Source: Opisthorchis felineus
Lineage: Eukaryota > Platyhelminthes > Trematoda > Opisthorchiida > Opisthorchiidae
Reading direction: 5' to 3'
Assembly (NCBI GenBank): GCA_004794785.1
Contig: SJOL01005521.1
Coordinates: 163,274-227,273 of the forward strand
DNA length: 64,000 nt
Both the position numbers and the translations under genes were made by a program. Shown piece by piece: positions 24,042-35,194 of this stretch; positions within the stretch are counted from its first letter, which is position 1; each line of letters starts with the position of its first letter. Under the pieces are notes generated by a model. The model ran no database searches. It was given only the letters and a program-made list of their open reading frames with translations, and was not told the origin of the DNA.

Positions 24042-24043
<2 letters not shown>
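23868..24043 (+). repeat. tRNA-derived SINE, family D copy 2 (full head)
   Basis: The tRNA-like head has an A-box region (GGGCTCAGTAGTTAAAG, from 23870) and B-box GTGGTTCGAATCC (23923-23935). The body contains TCAAGGCTTGGGCGACC, and the tail contains ATAGCTGAACG. The copy runs directly into a TA microsatellite, probably grown from the SINE tail. Confidence 0.78.

Positions 24044-24085
<42 letters not shown>
24044..24085. repeat. (TA)n microsatellite
   Basis: An uninterrupted TA dinucleotide run of about 42 bases immediately 3' of a SINE tail. Confidence 0.95.
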
Positions 24086-24087
<2 letters not shown>

Positions 24088-26105
24088 CTTCAACCTGTCA
24101 CCTTTCATGTTGGTCGGGCTTCTGATGATGCAATGTTCCTAACTAAAACTAATTTTGAGATTTATTCATGCCAGGAAGTCTAATGCAGAATAGGCGGAAA
24201 ATACCAGTGAGTTTCCGTTCTGCAAGCAGTTGCAGTGCCAAGCTTTCTAGGGTGAAAGTGTGCCTTATGATGCGACAAGAGTGAGAGAACATAGCCCTCA
24301 ATAAGACTAGTATCTTCACTTTTAAAGATATGTAGGCCCAATTTGGAGGATTTCTCGACAATACAAGACAACGAAAGCATTTAACGGTTGGATCATCCTA
24401 GCCAGTTCTTTCAAGTGACCGTGTGAACGAACCTTTATGGTCAATGAGCAGGGACCTAGTGTCGATGGCAGAATGGCAAACTGAACAGGCTGTCAATCAG
24501 TCGGATTACCCAGTGAAGCCCTTCAACTGGGTAAATCAATAGGTTTGCCTTCTAGTTAAGTAATCTGGGAGACGGGAGATGTTCAAGGACGCATCTTCAT
24601 ACTGTTTTCGAGTAGGAAAAACGTCTAGCTACCAAAAAAATTAATCTGCCTTACAAATTGGACAAAACCTTAAAATATCTTCTATGCAGTCACTTAAACA
24701 ATAAATTTCTGGGTGATAATGTCCTTGATGAATTTTGTGAATTACAGGGTGGATGCAGTATGACTAACACTGACTCAGCTGTAGACCAGTCGCAAGAAAA
24801 CTGAGAAATTTACAAACAGCCATATTTAGTTGTTCTGGACTTCACGATAGCCCTTTGGCTGGACAAACAAGGACGCGAAATGACTGATTCATAAAGGGCT
24901 GGGCTGTCTCAACCAAAAGTACTTTTATCACATCAATTCATACCGGACTTAGTACGTTCTTCAGAAGCCACCTCTGTCGAGTTTGGGTTTGTGTAAAGCA
25001 GTGATATCTTCTGGCTTCCATAGCTTTATCCCATGTGGAAGCGTTTTCTTACTCATAAGATGACGCACAGATTGAGTGCATACAATCAGCTCCCCAAGTG
25101 GGAAATTTTCCTAAGACGCTATAGTCAAAAATCCGCAGGGTGTGTTCGTGGCATTTATCATCTTAACCAGAAGCGGGGTAGCAGAGGTCAGCCACAGTTA
25201 CTTGAACAGAATCTAACTCTGGTCTAACTATGAAATCATCCTGCACTCGCGTTAATGTTTGCGGTGGATTTCGGTCAGCTCTGTAGTAGCGTTCCAAAAG
25301 TTCAACGTTCAACACCGAACTAGATGCTCGGATTGCCAATATTAGCTTTATGGTTGGTTGTTTTGATTAAAGCTTTTAACACAACGATAACCTGCGCATG
25401 AGTAATAAGATTGCAGTGCACCGGGCTCCTGTAAGGACCTTAATAGCGAGCTCCTTACGAACGTAAATTATAAAACCCAACAAATTTAACCTGTATTGCT
25501 TTCAAAAGACCCTTTGCTTGATCGATTCTTCTGCACAGTTCTTAAAAAAACCTCAGAAAACGGAAACGATGGGCAATCAACTACACTGTCTGAGAGTTGA
25601 AGAACAAACCTCCATTACCACACTCGGAAATAAATCGTCCACGCCTAGCTGGACAATGAAGTTCCTACTCGAGAAATTTTACAGTTAGATTAAATCCTAG
25701 TTAGTAGAGGGTGGAAGGGATTAGAAGTGAACAGAGAGTGTAAGTGTGCGAACTGGGCCTGAGTAATCTGAGGTCTGTTGTCGTTATCCCCACTTCTTCA
25801 TTCGGCCTCTATGGTTACTAATTTTTGGGTTAATCCGATGCATATGGACGGTGGGCTAGCTCCATCAATGCGGGTGATATAAGTTGTATGTGTTGGTCTC
25901 CACTACTTCAGCGTGTGTGAATTAAAACGATTTGCACCGGTATACTAAATCTGGTGTCGAGTGAAGTTCGAGCAATGAGGTAGATCGAAGTTATTTAACG
26001 TTTAGTGCGTTTAGCGGAAGGAAATTTTTCAGGGGAGTTGTGCTTGTAATACACTTGTGAAGTTGGCCGTCGGTTTGTTCGCTGAGCTGGGCAATTTGAT
26101 TACAA
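24086..26105 (-). other. Intron sequence without recognised elements
   Basis: Part of the TM5-TM6 intron. I found no repeat family shared with other parts of the window and no supported exon. Confidence 0.45.
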
Positions 26106-26138
26106 ACGTTTCATCACCAATCGAGGTGATATCATCAG
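26106..26138 (-). ncRNA. Hammerhead-like motif, family B copy 3
   Basis: The minus strand reads CTGATGA, one unpaired T, a six-pair stem II (ATCACC with GGTGAT), GAAA, then the palindrome ACGT and T, as in GAAACGTT. The core is complete. Stem I cannot be drawn convincingly with the flanks, so the call is hammerhead-like only. The surrounding repeat (about 26060-26290) shares TTCGCTGAGCTGGGCAAT and GGCTGACCTTTG with other family B copies. Confidence 0.5.
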
Positions 26139-26700
26139 TAAGTTGTTAGGCAGCATGGTGGAGCGTAGCGACTAGTCAGTGGTTGAGTCGTGCTGTATGT
26201 GTGTTAATCTACGTGCTGCTATCCCAGGCTGACCTTTGATCACGATTGGCCCTTCGGTAGGGCGGTCGCTCTGTTATCCTGTATCCTGATTGATCGATGA
26301 CCACGTGACCCTTGATCCCTGGTCAAAAGGTCTCTCATACTCTTCTCCTCAGGTTTTGCCCCACGAATGTTTTGGCCATTTGTTCTCTAATGAGTAACTA
26401 CCTAGTCTTTCCACTTTTTCTCTACTGCGGTATCAATATCTCCTTGACACGTCTAGATGAATATCCAATGAATTCGAGACGTACGTACTATTGGTGCGAT
26501 GATCCTTTTGCGCAGGCACATAACATTGCGCGCGGCCTTCTCCTTTCTGACTACGGAAAACGGCGCAACGTTATGAACATTTGAGAGCCCACCTATTCTT
26601 CCCTCAGATTTCATGGCAAACCTAAGGCTGCTGTTCAGTTCATACAGTCCACAAAGGTTTGTTTATGACTGGCCGTTGGAATAGAAAAAATGTAATCCAA

Positions 26701-26747
26701 ATGACTGATTGCTATACTCAGTATAGTATAATCACACTATCAGTCAT
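26701..26747. repeat. Nested intronic hairpin next to the TM5 donor
   Basis: ATGACTGAT at 26701-26709 is the exact reverse complement of ATCAGTCAT at 26739-26747. Inside it, CTATAC (26712-26717) pairs with GTATAG (26721-26726). On the minus strand the structure begins about 12 bases after the donor of the TM5 exon. Confidence 0.7.
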
Positions 26748-26759
26748 CCAACCACTTAC

Positions 26760-26906
26760 GTGCTTTTATTTATTCGACTTTTGCGAGTGAGTAGATAGCT
26801 TCTTAGTAGAACCACACCGACAATCAAAAGAACGAAAAAGTTGAAAATCACCACGATTGTGATGAATCCGACAAGGACCCATCGAGCGATGGAAGGACCG
26901 AAACAA
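26760..26906 (-). CDS. GPCR gene, TM5 exon
   Basis: The acceptor CTTCTTTTTCAG and donor GTAAGT enclose one base, 48 codons and two bases. The exon starts CFGPSIARW. Loop 2 of adhesion/secretin-type GPCRs likewise ends in a Trp and a GP before TM5. A long hydrophobic helix follows (VLVGFITIVVIFNFFVLLIV), then a basic third intracellular loop (RSYLLTRKSRINKS). An Asn within TM5 also matches the class pattern. The first Cys is a candidate partner for the TM3 Cys if the 29.6 kb exon is skipped. The phase matches TM4 (or the loop exon) upstream and TM6-TM7 downstream. Confidence 0.85.
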
Positions 26907-27824
26907 CTGAAAAAGAAGAGAACGTTAAAGATACGTTTAGAAACTTATAAAACAGACAAACATTTGGTTTAATTTAACAATGAACACAAGATAGTAAAAC
27001 ACTCGTAGCAAGATAAAACTACTTTGCAATGTTGATGAAACCACTTGCTCACAGCAGAAATGTGTGGGCATATATTTCTCTGAAGGTATCAAAAGGGTGT
27101 TCAAATGGTGAAGATGTGCTTTTTTAAGTAGTTCAGATCAAAAATAATTTGTAACTACTAGGGATAATACATTTGGAAATAGAACGTATCCTCAAGTCCG
27201 AATAAATAAATGAAAACTATATATAACATATTATATGTTATATATACAATATATTATAATATACATATAATAAATAAATCGAATCCTTTTTGTCCGTTGC
27301 ACCACTCTGAAGTGATTTGTATGTTGCCTGCGCTCCTATTGGCCTTTGGCTTACAAAACCGTATTCCAGCTGCTTCCTCAATGAAGGAATCCCTGTTGTT
27401 CGGAATGACAGCTGCATTCACGGTTAAGGTTGTGCAGAAAAACGCTGTACATCATTAATCCTTAAAAGAACACCTACAGAGATTTAGCACGATGACCATT
27501 ATGACAACTATCTACACACAGTCCATCAGTTTGTGTTGCACTACCTCCCAACCATGATTTATTGGTACTCTGATGTTCACTGCTGCGAGGGTTACAAGGG
27601 GATAACAATTTCTGTTCAAGCTGTTTTGTGAAACTGGCTATTCAGGTTACCTGGTGTAGTTGAGAAGAAGATTAAGTTCATAACGTAAGTGAAAAGTCTA
27701 TCTGAGAAATCGTCAGTTGAGGAGTCAACCAACACGTTAGACTACGTGATGTGGATTCCGTGCTTGGAAATGAGTGGCGCTGTATCCTGTCTAAGTGCGA
27801 GTTAATCAAGATGCTGATCAGCTG
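26907..27824 (-). other. Intron, AT-rich part
   Basis: Contains an AT-rich palindromic block at about 27215-27285. Otherwise I see no gene or element. Confidence 0.45.
27220..27245. repeat. AT-rich palindrome
   Basis: TATATAACATA and TATGTTATATA face each other around a three-base centre, inside about 70 bases of almost pure A and T. Confidence 0.7.
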
Positions 27825-27992
27825 CCCGTGGCCATACGGTTAAGTGTTCAACCACTGGTCAGATGCTGGCGCGGGTTCGAACGAGATGCGAACTGCTGAT
27901 GATTCCCAACAAGGATGAAACAGCTGTACAGTATTTCTCGGCTTTTCAGTGTAGAATGGCCTCATTGGTAGGATGAAACCTCTGTTGAATAG
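27825..27992 (+). repeat. tRNA-derived SINE, family C copy 3
   Basis: The tRNA-like head contains GTGGCCATACGGTTAAG (A-box region, 27830-27846) and GCGGGTTCGAAC (B-box, 27870-27881). A hammerhead and the body segment TTTCTCGGCTTTTCAGTG follow. It is the best-preserved copy of the family in the window. Confidence 0.78.
27892..27932 (+). ncRNA. Hammerhead ribozyme in SINE family C, copy 3
   Basis: The order is ACTG (stem I), CTGATGA (27896-27902), stem II TTCC with GGAT around CAACA, GAAA, stem III as the palindrome ACAGCTGT (27920-27927), cleavage-site A in GTA, and CAGT completing a four-pair stem I. The core is intact. Stem II has one T-T mismatch next to the core, so activity is possible but weaker. 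The layout resembles the Sm-alpha SINE hammerhead of schistosomes. Confidence 0.7.
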
Positions 27993-29619
27993 TACCGAAT
28001 CTTTTCACATCACCCGTAATCGGATAAACTGCGGGGTTCGCATTCGTTCAGTAGGAGATCACAGTGGGATATGAGATAAACGAAAGCAACCAAAGTGAGC
28101 CAATCACGGCAAAAAAAGACATGGAAAATAGAGAGATGTCCTCGTTGGTCAACCAAAAGGACATACTAAACTGTCTGAATTGTGTAGGTGATATTGCTTT
28201 TTATTTGCTATTGTCACACGTGAGACAACAACGCTAGGCTGGGGATGGAGCGAATGCTCTTTGCGCACACTTTCAATCTCGGGCGAACATATATCCACAA
28301 CTGATCCATAGCGCCAGAAATTGAGAAATTGTGCAGCCCAACCACTGTAGGTAAGCATTTGACATTTGGTACATATCCGGAATGCCACATCTCGATCAAC
28401 AACATGCTTCCACATGACTAGGCAGGCTAAAACAAAGCTTGGATTCAGTCTCTGCGGCATAAACTCAGAAGGATTCTACTCCATTTAGTCTGGTTCGTTT
28501 AGACATTTGTCTCGCCGTACGAACTCGAAAAAGGGCACCAGATTCACATTTGTGTTTTAGGACAATCACGGAATCGGTCAGATATCGCAGTCGCCCTTAA
28601 TGCAAGCTTCATTCCGATTAGCTTCGGAAAATAGCATGATATGAACACACAGGACTGTCGGTTTACTTCAAAGTGTTTCAAATAGCATTCAATTAGTCCT
28701 CCATGTTGTCGTTTTGACATTTATTTTTGGTTAGTTTTAGATCAAACACTCAACAGGTTTTTTGTTAAAGAGGGACACAGTTATGAAAAGTCATATACTG
28801 TCCACTCCAGGTTATTTTGTGGAACACAGACGTAAGTGTGTCCAATCAGTGATACGCTTAGAAAGTTTGGACCAATCGATCGCCATTTTATGGTAAACTC
28901 GAGGGATTTGACAAAGGTAATGAATCAGTCCGGAGTAACATCCCATGAGTATATATTTTTTACGCATATCTCAATTCTTGCCACGTCTGTTCTGCTGTAA
29001 CAGGTTTACATTTATGACGTTCAAAACGATAAACTAAACTAAATGGGCTGGAATATCACTAACAGCATGTGCCAGCCGAGCACTTCTCTCTTCAATATCA
29101 TTATTAGAATCGCTAAAAAAGGAACGTTCGTGTAGCCGAGTCGACGATGTTTTTTCTTGTTTCTTACTACCTTGTTTATCAAGGCTTTTGCATAATTTCA
29201 AACGCACGTCTAAGCTTATTGCATTGACTTTAACGTTATACCAGCAGTGTTCATGGAAGTCGCTCGCAAGGATGAAGACCATCATGGCAGAATCCGAGCG
29301 CAGGGAGAGAAAAGATTAAGGAAACACGAAAAATGACTTCAATGACATCAGGATAGTTTAGCAGTAGGGAGGAGATAAACAAGCGTCGATATAGAAAAAA
29401 TGGTGCTGCCTCTGTTTTGTGAATGTCCCGAGTATTCAATATTACAGTCACGGAGTCCTAGAACTAGGTGAACTTATCACATAAAAGCTATTCGTTGGGT
29501 TGAAACAGACGAAACGGGAGCCTTAATGTCCCTGCTGAGAACAAATATGTCAGCCCATGGACATTGATTATTACTAAATAAAACTTGAGAGACGCTTCGT
29601 AGTTGTCAGCCTTACCTAC
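27993..29619 (-). other. Intron with two unassigned open stretches
   Basis: A minus-strand stretch ending near 28149 follows a good acceptor (AAGCTTTGTTTTAG, near 28425) and is open in two frames. Another at 29034-29285 ends in a stop and has a polar composition. Neither fits the receptor phase pattern or a known family. Confidence 0.35.
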
Positions 29620-29757
29620 AGCAAACTCCCTTGGATTTTCTGGGATATGTAAGTAGTTATGGTGTTTGAGGACCCCACACAGCAAGTTTCTGTCAGAGGC
29701 ATTGATGCTAAAATTCTCGGTTTTTTTAGCCTCGGAATACAACTGTCATCAAGTGAA
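29620..29757 (-). CDS. GPCR gene, candidate extracellular loop 2 exon
   Basis: The acceptor CTTATCTTGCAG and donor GTAGGT enclose one base, 45 codons and two bases. This fits exactly between the TM4 exon (two spare bases) and the TM5 exon (one spare base). The in-phase product includes LKKPRILASMPLTETCCVG and would enlarge the loop that carries the conserved disulfide. A second, stronger donor (GTAAGG) starts four bases later, and a different frame (with NLLCGVLKHHNYLH) is also open across most of the exon, but that frame does not match the neighbours' phases. The exon may be optional: TM4 and TM5 also join in frame without it. Confidence 0.45.
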
Positions 29758-31011
29758 CTGCAAGATAAGCTTTAATACCGATGAAGATTGTTTTTTTCAA
29801 CGTATCTTAATGGGCACATGAAGGCGGAAGCCTCCATTTTGTTCGGGAAAAACGTTCACTCAGAATAGGTACTATAAAAAGCCCATGGTAAAAGTGAAAA
29901 AGGCAGGGAACTTTCGTTTGTAAAATGAGATGAAAATGCTAAAACTGATTAAGAGAGCTGCATATTTGGTCTTTCAAAGTAACAGCCATGTTCCCGAAAC
30001 TCCACGAATTGTCATTTATTTGGGAATTCAACTTCGGACTATCACCATGGACGACAGATTGATTCACTGGTTCTGAACTTACTGTGAGCTGTACAACTGT
30101 ATGTGCAACCTGTATGACACGGAAGATTGTTTGCACTTAAGTTTTTGCCGAGGCAAATAAAACATTCCAAAGAATAGGAAACTACTCAGAGGCAGTAAAT
30201 CAAATACGCACTTATTATTTCACGAGTGCTTGAAAATCCGATTCAGTAGTAGAAAATACCTGAAAAACAGCACCATGACTTTTCTTGTTCTGGAAATAAT
30301 ACCAGTTTATGGGAAAACTGTGGTCGTTTGCTGGCTGGTTTAAAAAGCCATGAGGGGAATCAGTTCATCTTTAGTTTCCGCATAACCAAGTCTATTCGCC
30401 AAAATCCCCAATCTTATGATGTAAACCTCACTCTCAAATGAACCCCAGCACAAATAAGGACAACACAGTTAAAAGGTAGGCAGTCATGGGCAAAGTAGAC
30501 ATGAGCACTGAACGGTCTCGACAACACGTATACATATTTCACTGGCTAGCAGAGTCAGCACTCAATTGATGGGAAACGGATAGGCTACGTGCATAAGACA
30601 CAATGTGTGAACAGTGTGGCCAAATCAAAGTCAGGTGCATTGCAACGGATACTAACAGACTGTCGGGCTATGCGTCTTTACTTTAGTTTGGACAAGACAT
30701 GAACACATGACACAATGTAGTAATATTTAGGCTCTGTACGTTGCTGGTCATTTCCATCTCTTATGTCTATCATCTGACCCTTCATCACTTTATCCTGGGG
30801 TGGACTCTGCGAGGGACAAAGATGGAACGATAAATGCACTGTGTTGATCTTTTACCCTTTGGAAGCAAACTGATTACAATATGCACGTTGTGCCTGCATA
30901 AACTGCAATCCGCTTGGGATGAGGTAACCAGATTCATCGTTTCGGGGAAGCACAAGAGGGCACGAACGGCTATTATGTCCCAGACCAACAGCAAACGAAT
31001 GTAACACTCAC

Positions 31012-31152
31012 CCAAGATTTGAGCTGACAGCACCCGCGTAACCAAACCAGGCGCCCACAATGACCGCTGGAATCAAATATCCAATCCATACGAGTGGAAT
31101 ACAATTTTGATGCCTCGAAATCAACTCGTGGTAGCGCGAATGAGGTGCGACG
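31012..31152 (-). CDS. GPCR gene, TM4 exon
   Basis: The exon has an acceptor (GGACTTTTCAG) and the donor GTGAGT, with one base, 46 codons and two bases. It starts with a polar second intracellular loop (VAPHSRYHELISRHQN), then a hydrophobic helix with VWIGYLIPAVIVGAWFGYAG. The GY-x-x-P in the helix resembles the G(W/Y)G-x-P motif of TM4 in adhesion/secretin GPCRs. It ends in the start of extracellular loop 2 (AVSSNLG). The phase is compatible with the TM2-TM3 exon upstream. Confidence 0.83.
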
Positions 31153-32602
31153 CTGAAAAGTCCACAGGCATGTGGAGCAGTAGAAAATATAATGAGGTGA
31201 CTGGAGGTCCAGAAAGGCTTAAAGTGCTATGCTTATATTCTACTTGTTCTTGTAAGCCACAGAGAATAAGTATGGCCACATACCCAAAGCCGCATTGTGC
31301 CCAGTTAAGATGAAAGGATATTTAACATACATTATTTATCGCACTTGTTGTTCAGCCATAGAGTGTACAATGCGGAGAATGATACAAAATAATGTAATAT
31401 ACACGAAAATACTAAAAAGTAATGGTTGACAATTTCCACAATCCTGAGGCCATAAAATGAACCTCCTGAAGCTCAAACATTCTCGAAGTTTCTTCAATAT
31501 TTACAGTTAGGCGAGATGAAAAATGGCACTACAAACGGGCGCAAGCCTTCAGTCCAATAAGTGTCCACTAGATAATTCGTGCTAAACAAGGATTCGATGT
31601 AACACAGAAGTCGTTATGTAAATGAGAAGGCGCCAGTTCAGGTTTTCTTGGTATTACTGAGATCAAGACTACAAGGGAGGCGCGTAATGGCATGAAAATC
31701 TTGGTATCTTCCAAAAGGGGTTACTGTCACATAACGGACTTCGAATTACTGAATTGGCTGGGTAGCAGAGCGTGTAATAAAACAACTTGCTCAACTAAAC
31801 TGCCTGCATTGGATTCAGCGAAGAACAGGTAGCCATTTTGCGCTATACGATGACTGAATCCAGCCAGAGCAGAAAGTCGAGTCTTTTGTATGTCAACCAA
31901 TGCGCACCTTAATAACAGTGTACCATATGATTCACTTCTATATACGCGAAAAAATCAGTACACGTTACGTCATATCAAAGCGACGTCCCAATGAAGTTCA
32001 ACTATTGCCCATTGCTTTGATACAATCCTAGGACCCGAACTCGACTATAATTAGGTGAAAACTGATGTGATTGTAGAAACGATACCGTCCCGTTTGAATT
32101 GTTTTCTTCTGAATTCCAGTTCACAAACAAGTTGGACTAGAGAAGTTACAGAATTTCCACTATAGTTTTTCCAAGCTTATGGATGGGTGAAGCATAAAAA
32201 CATAATTCCAGAAACTAGAATAACAAGGAAGATCAACCCTAATCTGCCTTGTGCTGTTACTGGAGATAGAACCTTCACCATGGATTTGTTGTTACCGGTG
32301 AGATATTCATTATTAGCCATATGACTAGCTTCATGACTGCTTGATGCAATTTTCCGCTACGCCTGATGCACTTGAAAGGGTCACATCTGTGCTAAACAGT
32401 CATTTTGGAGAGCGGTTTACCGGTTCTTTGTTAGCACTGGCAAGTGGGTGAGGCTAGCTTGGTCCACTACTTGAAACGCATCAATGGGCTCACCCGCTGC
32501 TCCAGTTGTTAATTATATCAAGTACCAATGTTCATGTCCTATTTGCGATTGCACTGTTTAACGCACCAGGGTAGGTAGTCCTAAGATTTACTGCAAACTT
32601 AC
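31153..32602 (-). other. Intron between TM3 and TM4 exons
   Basis: About 1.45 kb. No repeat or additional exon can be supported. Confidence 0.6.
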
Positions 32603-32794
32603 ATGAGCATTAGTGTGTTCAATCCGAAGATGAATTTCCAAGAGAATGCAGCCAACAGGAAGAAACACACGGCTATTGCGACAATTGTGCAAGCAATTGG
32701 CTGGGTATCATTTAACAGTGGTGAGATGAGAGCAGCGATAGACGTAAGTAGAAGAGAGAATGCAATGTTGAACTGATCCAGGCGGAATACACCA
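32603..32794 (-). CDS. GPCR gene, TM2-TM3 exon
   Basis: The acceptor TTTATCCTTCACACAG and donor GTAAGT enclose one base, 63 codons and two bases. The start, FRLDQFNIAFSLLLTSIAAL, matches the TM2 pattern of adhesion GPCRs (a loop, then N-x-A-x-S-L-L-L). A short extracellular loop leads to PIACTIVAIA, with the conserved TM3 Cys, and then FFLLAAFSWKFIFGLNT, equivalent to the HYFFLAAF-W-x-x-x-x-G-L segment of class B TM3. This is the most diagnostic exon of the gene. By family knowledge such receptors signal through G proteins at the plasma membrane; the ligand is unknown. Confidence 0.88.
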
Positions 32795-34794
32795 CTGTGT
32801 GAAGGATAAAACAGGGAGAAAATATAAGGCATTACGTCGAGGAAAAAAGTTTCACAGCTGATAAGAGCTCATAAGTGAATTTACATTCTCAAACAGCTGC
32901 TATCAGGGATCAATGCAGAGAACACCAAGCTAACTGTTTACGAATTTGGGTCGAAAGTGTGTGAAAGCAATCTAACCCCAACTGTTCACAGAATGTGTAC
33001 AATAAGCACCAGAGTCTGTTCCATTTAGTGGCGCTAAGGAGTGTACGGGCATTCAAAACCTCTAAGTTTAGTTTACTTAGACTTTGATTAGAACTCGTCC
33101 TTTAAGTAGATTTCTTCTAATCCGTCACCAAAAAACCTTCATTCCTACGTGCATGACACCAAAATGATCTAGAAACGGCTATTCTGTTTGCTACGGAAAT
33201 TTGTTTGGATATCAGGAGAAGCTGTTTGCAGTGTTCTACCTCTGAATATGGACATTCACGACTGAAATACAGTATATAAAATCCTTTTCAAATTTACACA
33301 GTTGTTCAGGCAGTGCATCAAACAGGCTTGATCTCCATACGCCACGGCTAGAAGGAACAAGTCACCTGGCTGAGGCGCTGGGAAAAACTGTTTTTTTCTG
33401 AATTATCCTTCACCTGTCCCCCATTGAATACCATTATCCGACACTAGCAGGTGGTATTAGACGTGTATCTATGACGTGCTTTAGATACCGAAAATCTGTC
33501 GTAGATAAGAGACAATCGGGTCATAGTCCACGTGCGTTTTGTTGATCTACGAGCCGAAAAATCAGTTTCACCAGATATTATGATAAGGCTAGTTTATACG
33601 CACTGAAGATAAAAATAATTTTTACACAGTCAATTATTCCACCCATACGGAAGCTCCTCACGTAAAGTTTGTTTCATAGGAGGCAGTCAGCCGAGTGAGC
33701 GTGTCGTCAGGTAAGCCGGATGCAGCTATACATGGTCGACCACTCCTGTTCCATTCGCACTAGAATGCGTTTTTAAGAGCCACTGGATTCAATATCGTCT
33801 AGTTAAAATGGGTCCAAAACATAACATCTACATGATATCATACAAGAATGACAGGCTAACAAGGAACAAACCAAACGTATTACCAAATTTCCTTCCGTAA
33901 AACGGATGTTGTAAGGCTGATGTATAAGGTGATAATTTAGATGCGGGTGTTGATATTAGCTATGGGTTCTAGGAACACGTCAAGTAATTAGCAAATTTAG
34001 GGTTAACGCATCAGTATGGCAACCCCTTTTCTAAGCAGCAAACATCTGTTACTGTCATCATACACATAACTAAATCATTGACCTTATGGTTGATGTAACA
34101 CTACCAGGCTATTCAATACCACCAGGACGATGCGTTGACGCACAGTTTCGGGAAATACTTGCATTGTCCTGTACTGGGAGGAGGGGTATGGCATTACGCT
34201 GGAAGTTTAATGAATCGACGGGTCATATCGGTATGTCAGCGGTAAACACATGACTGGAGTGGGTGCCCAGTGATGTACTATCATGTTTAGGCAAGATGGC
34301 GGCTCACAACACGTCTCCTCATGTTCGTCCGTCAGTCTTGACCCCTCGCGTGTACATAAGCGTCAGAGGCTTGTATCCAGCACCAGCTCTCCAAGTATAT
34401 GCAGGCGTCCAGTGTTATAACCATCGCTGACCCGCCACCCGAACTGGATGCAGGCCCTTCATGAATTCCTGAAAATATTCTCCGAAAACACCAATTGGGC
34501 TGCTGGATATAGGGCTTCTGTGAGCTTCGTACGAACATGCGTGAAACGCCTCTTCAGAAGTATACTTGAGCAGAAACTTGTTGTTTGTTTCCGTGGAAAG
34601 AATCTAAAACTAGATGGCGAGGCGGCGCGGTACGTATGGTGAATAGTTGACGATGCGACTGAAATAATCCAGCCTGCCGAGATTTGAATTCTGATAACTT
34701 TTTCACCGTAGTGACCAAATAAACGAGGAGGAAGCAGTTTGAAAATGTTCGGAACCAAGTGAGAAGCCATTGGTTGAGAAGGGCTTGGTAAACA
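32795..34794 (-). other. Intron between TM1 and TM2, part without repeats
   Basis: Non-coding on inspection. The Penelope-like element starts just to the right. Confidence 0.5.
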
Positions 34795-34805
34795 ATCAGT
34801 AGTTT

Positions 34806-34855
34806 TTAACTGGGCAACGGTTTATTTTTGACGCGAAATCTTCATCAGGTCAAGT
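34806..34855 (-). ncRNA. Hammerhead-like remnant at the PLE 3' end
   Basis: The minus strand reads CTGATGA (34842-34848), then a possible stem II (ATTT with AAAT around a CGCGTC-type loop), then AAACCGTT where GAAACCGTT would be expected. The conserved G before AAA is missing, and stem I is not convincing. The position, at the terminus of a PLE, is where hammerheads are known in this element class. Confidence 0.4.
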
Positions 34856-35194
34856 GAACAGGTCAACAAGTTGGCCAGGATTTAAGGCAGACGGAGAACC
34901 AATCAGTAAGACGCCTTCATATTAGCGCACTAGATCAGTGTTGAATGTCAGTTAACGGTTCTTGTCGGTTAGTGTGGTCGCCTAAATCTTGTGTTGATGG
35001 GTTAGAGGAGTTTCAAATTAGTTCCGGTCGGATTTGGTCCTTAAATCTTCCACTTCAAGTTGCTTCAATTGATGATTCCCCGTGGGTACCACTGGTAGAT
35101 TTCGTTGGTCTTGGGAGGGAGGGAAGGTGCAGGAGGTTAAGTGCAGTTCAGATGATGATTACTCTTCCTTCTGATAACCGAACACCAACACCTG

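Noticed and set aside
23868..24043. Functional tRNA gene
   Set aside because: The A- and B-box words are present, but the sequence cannot fold as a complete cloverleaf, and the same head plus body recurs at 49.2 kb and elsewhere. It is a SINE.
26312..26584. 90-codon plus-strand open frame
   Set aside because: It starts inside the right part of a family B repeat and has no acceptor, donor or recognised domain.
27215..27285. Replication origin or matrix attachment site in the AT-rich palindromic block
   Set aside because: AT richness and a palindrome alone do not support either function.
29606..29742. Alternative reading of the loop exon in the frame with NLLCGVLKHHNYLH and donor GTAAGG
   Set aside because: The Cys placement is attractive for extracellular loop 2, but neither end matches the phases of the TM4 and TM5 exons. 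Kept only as an alternative.
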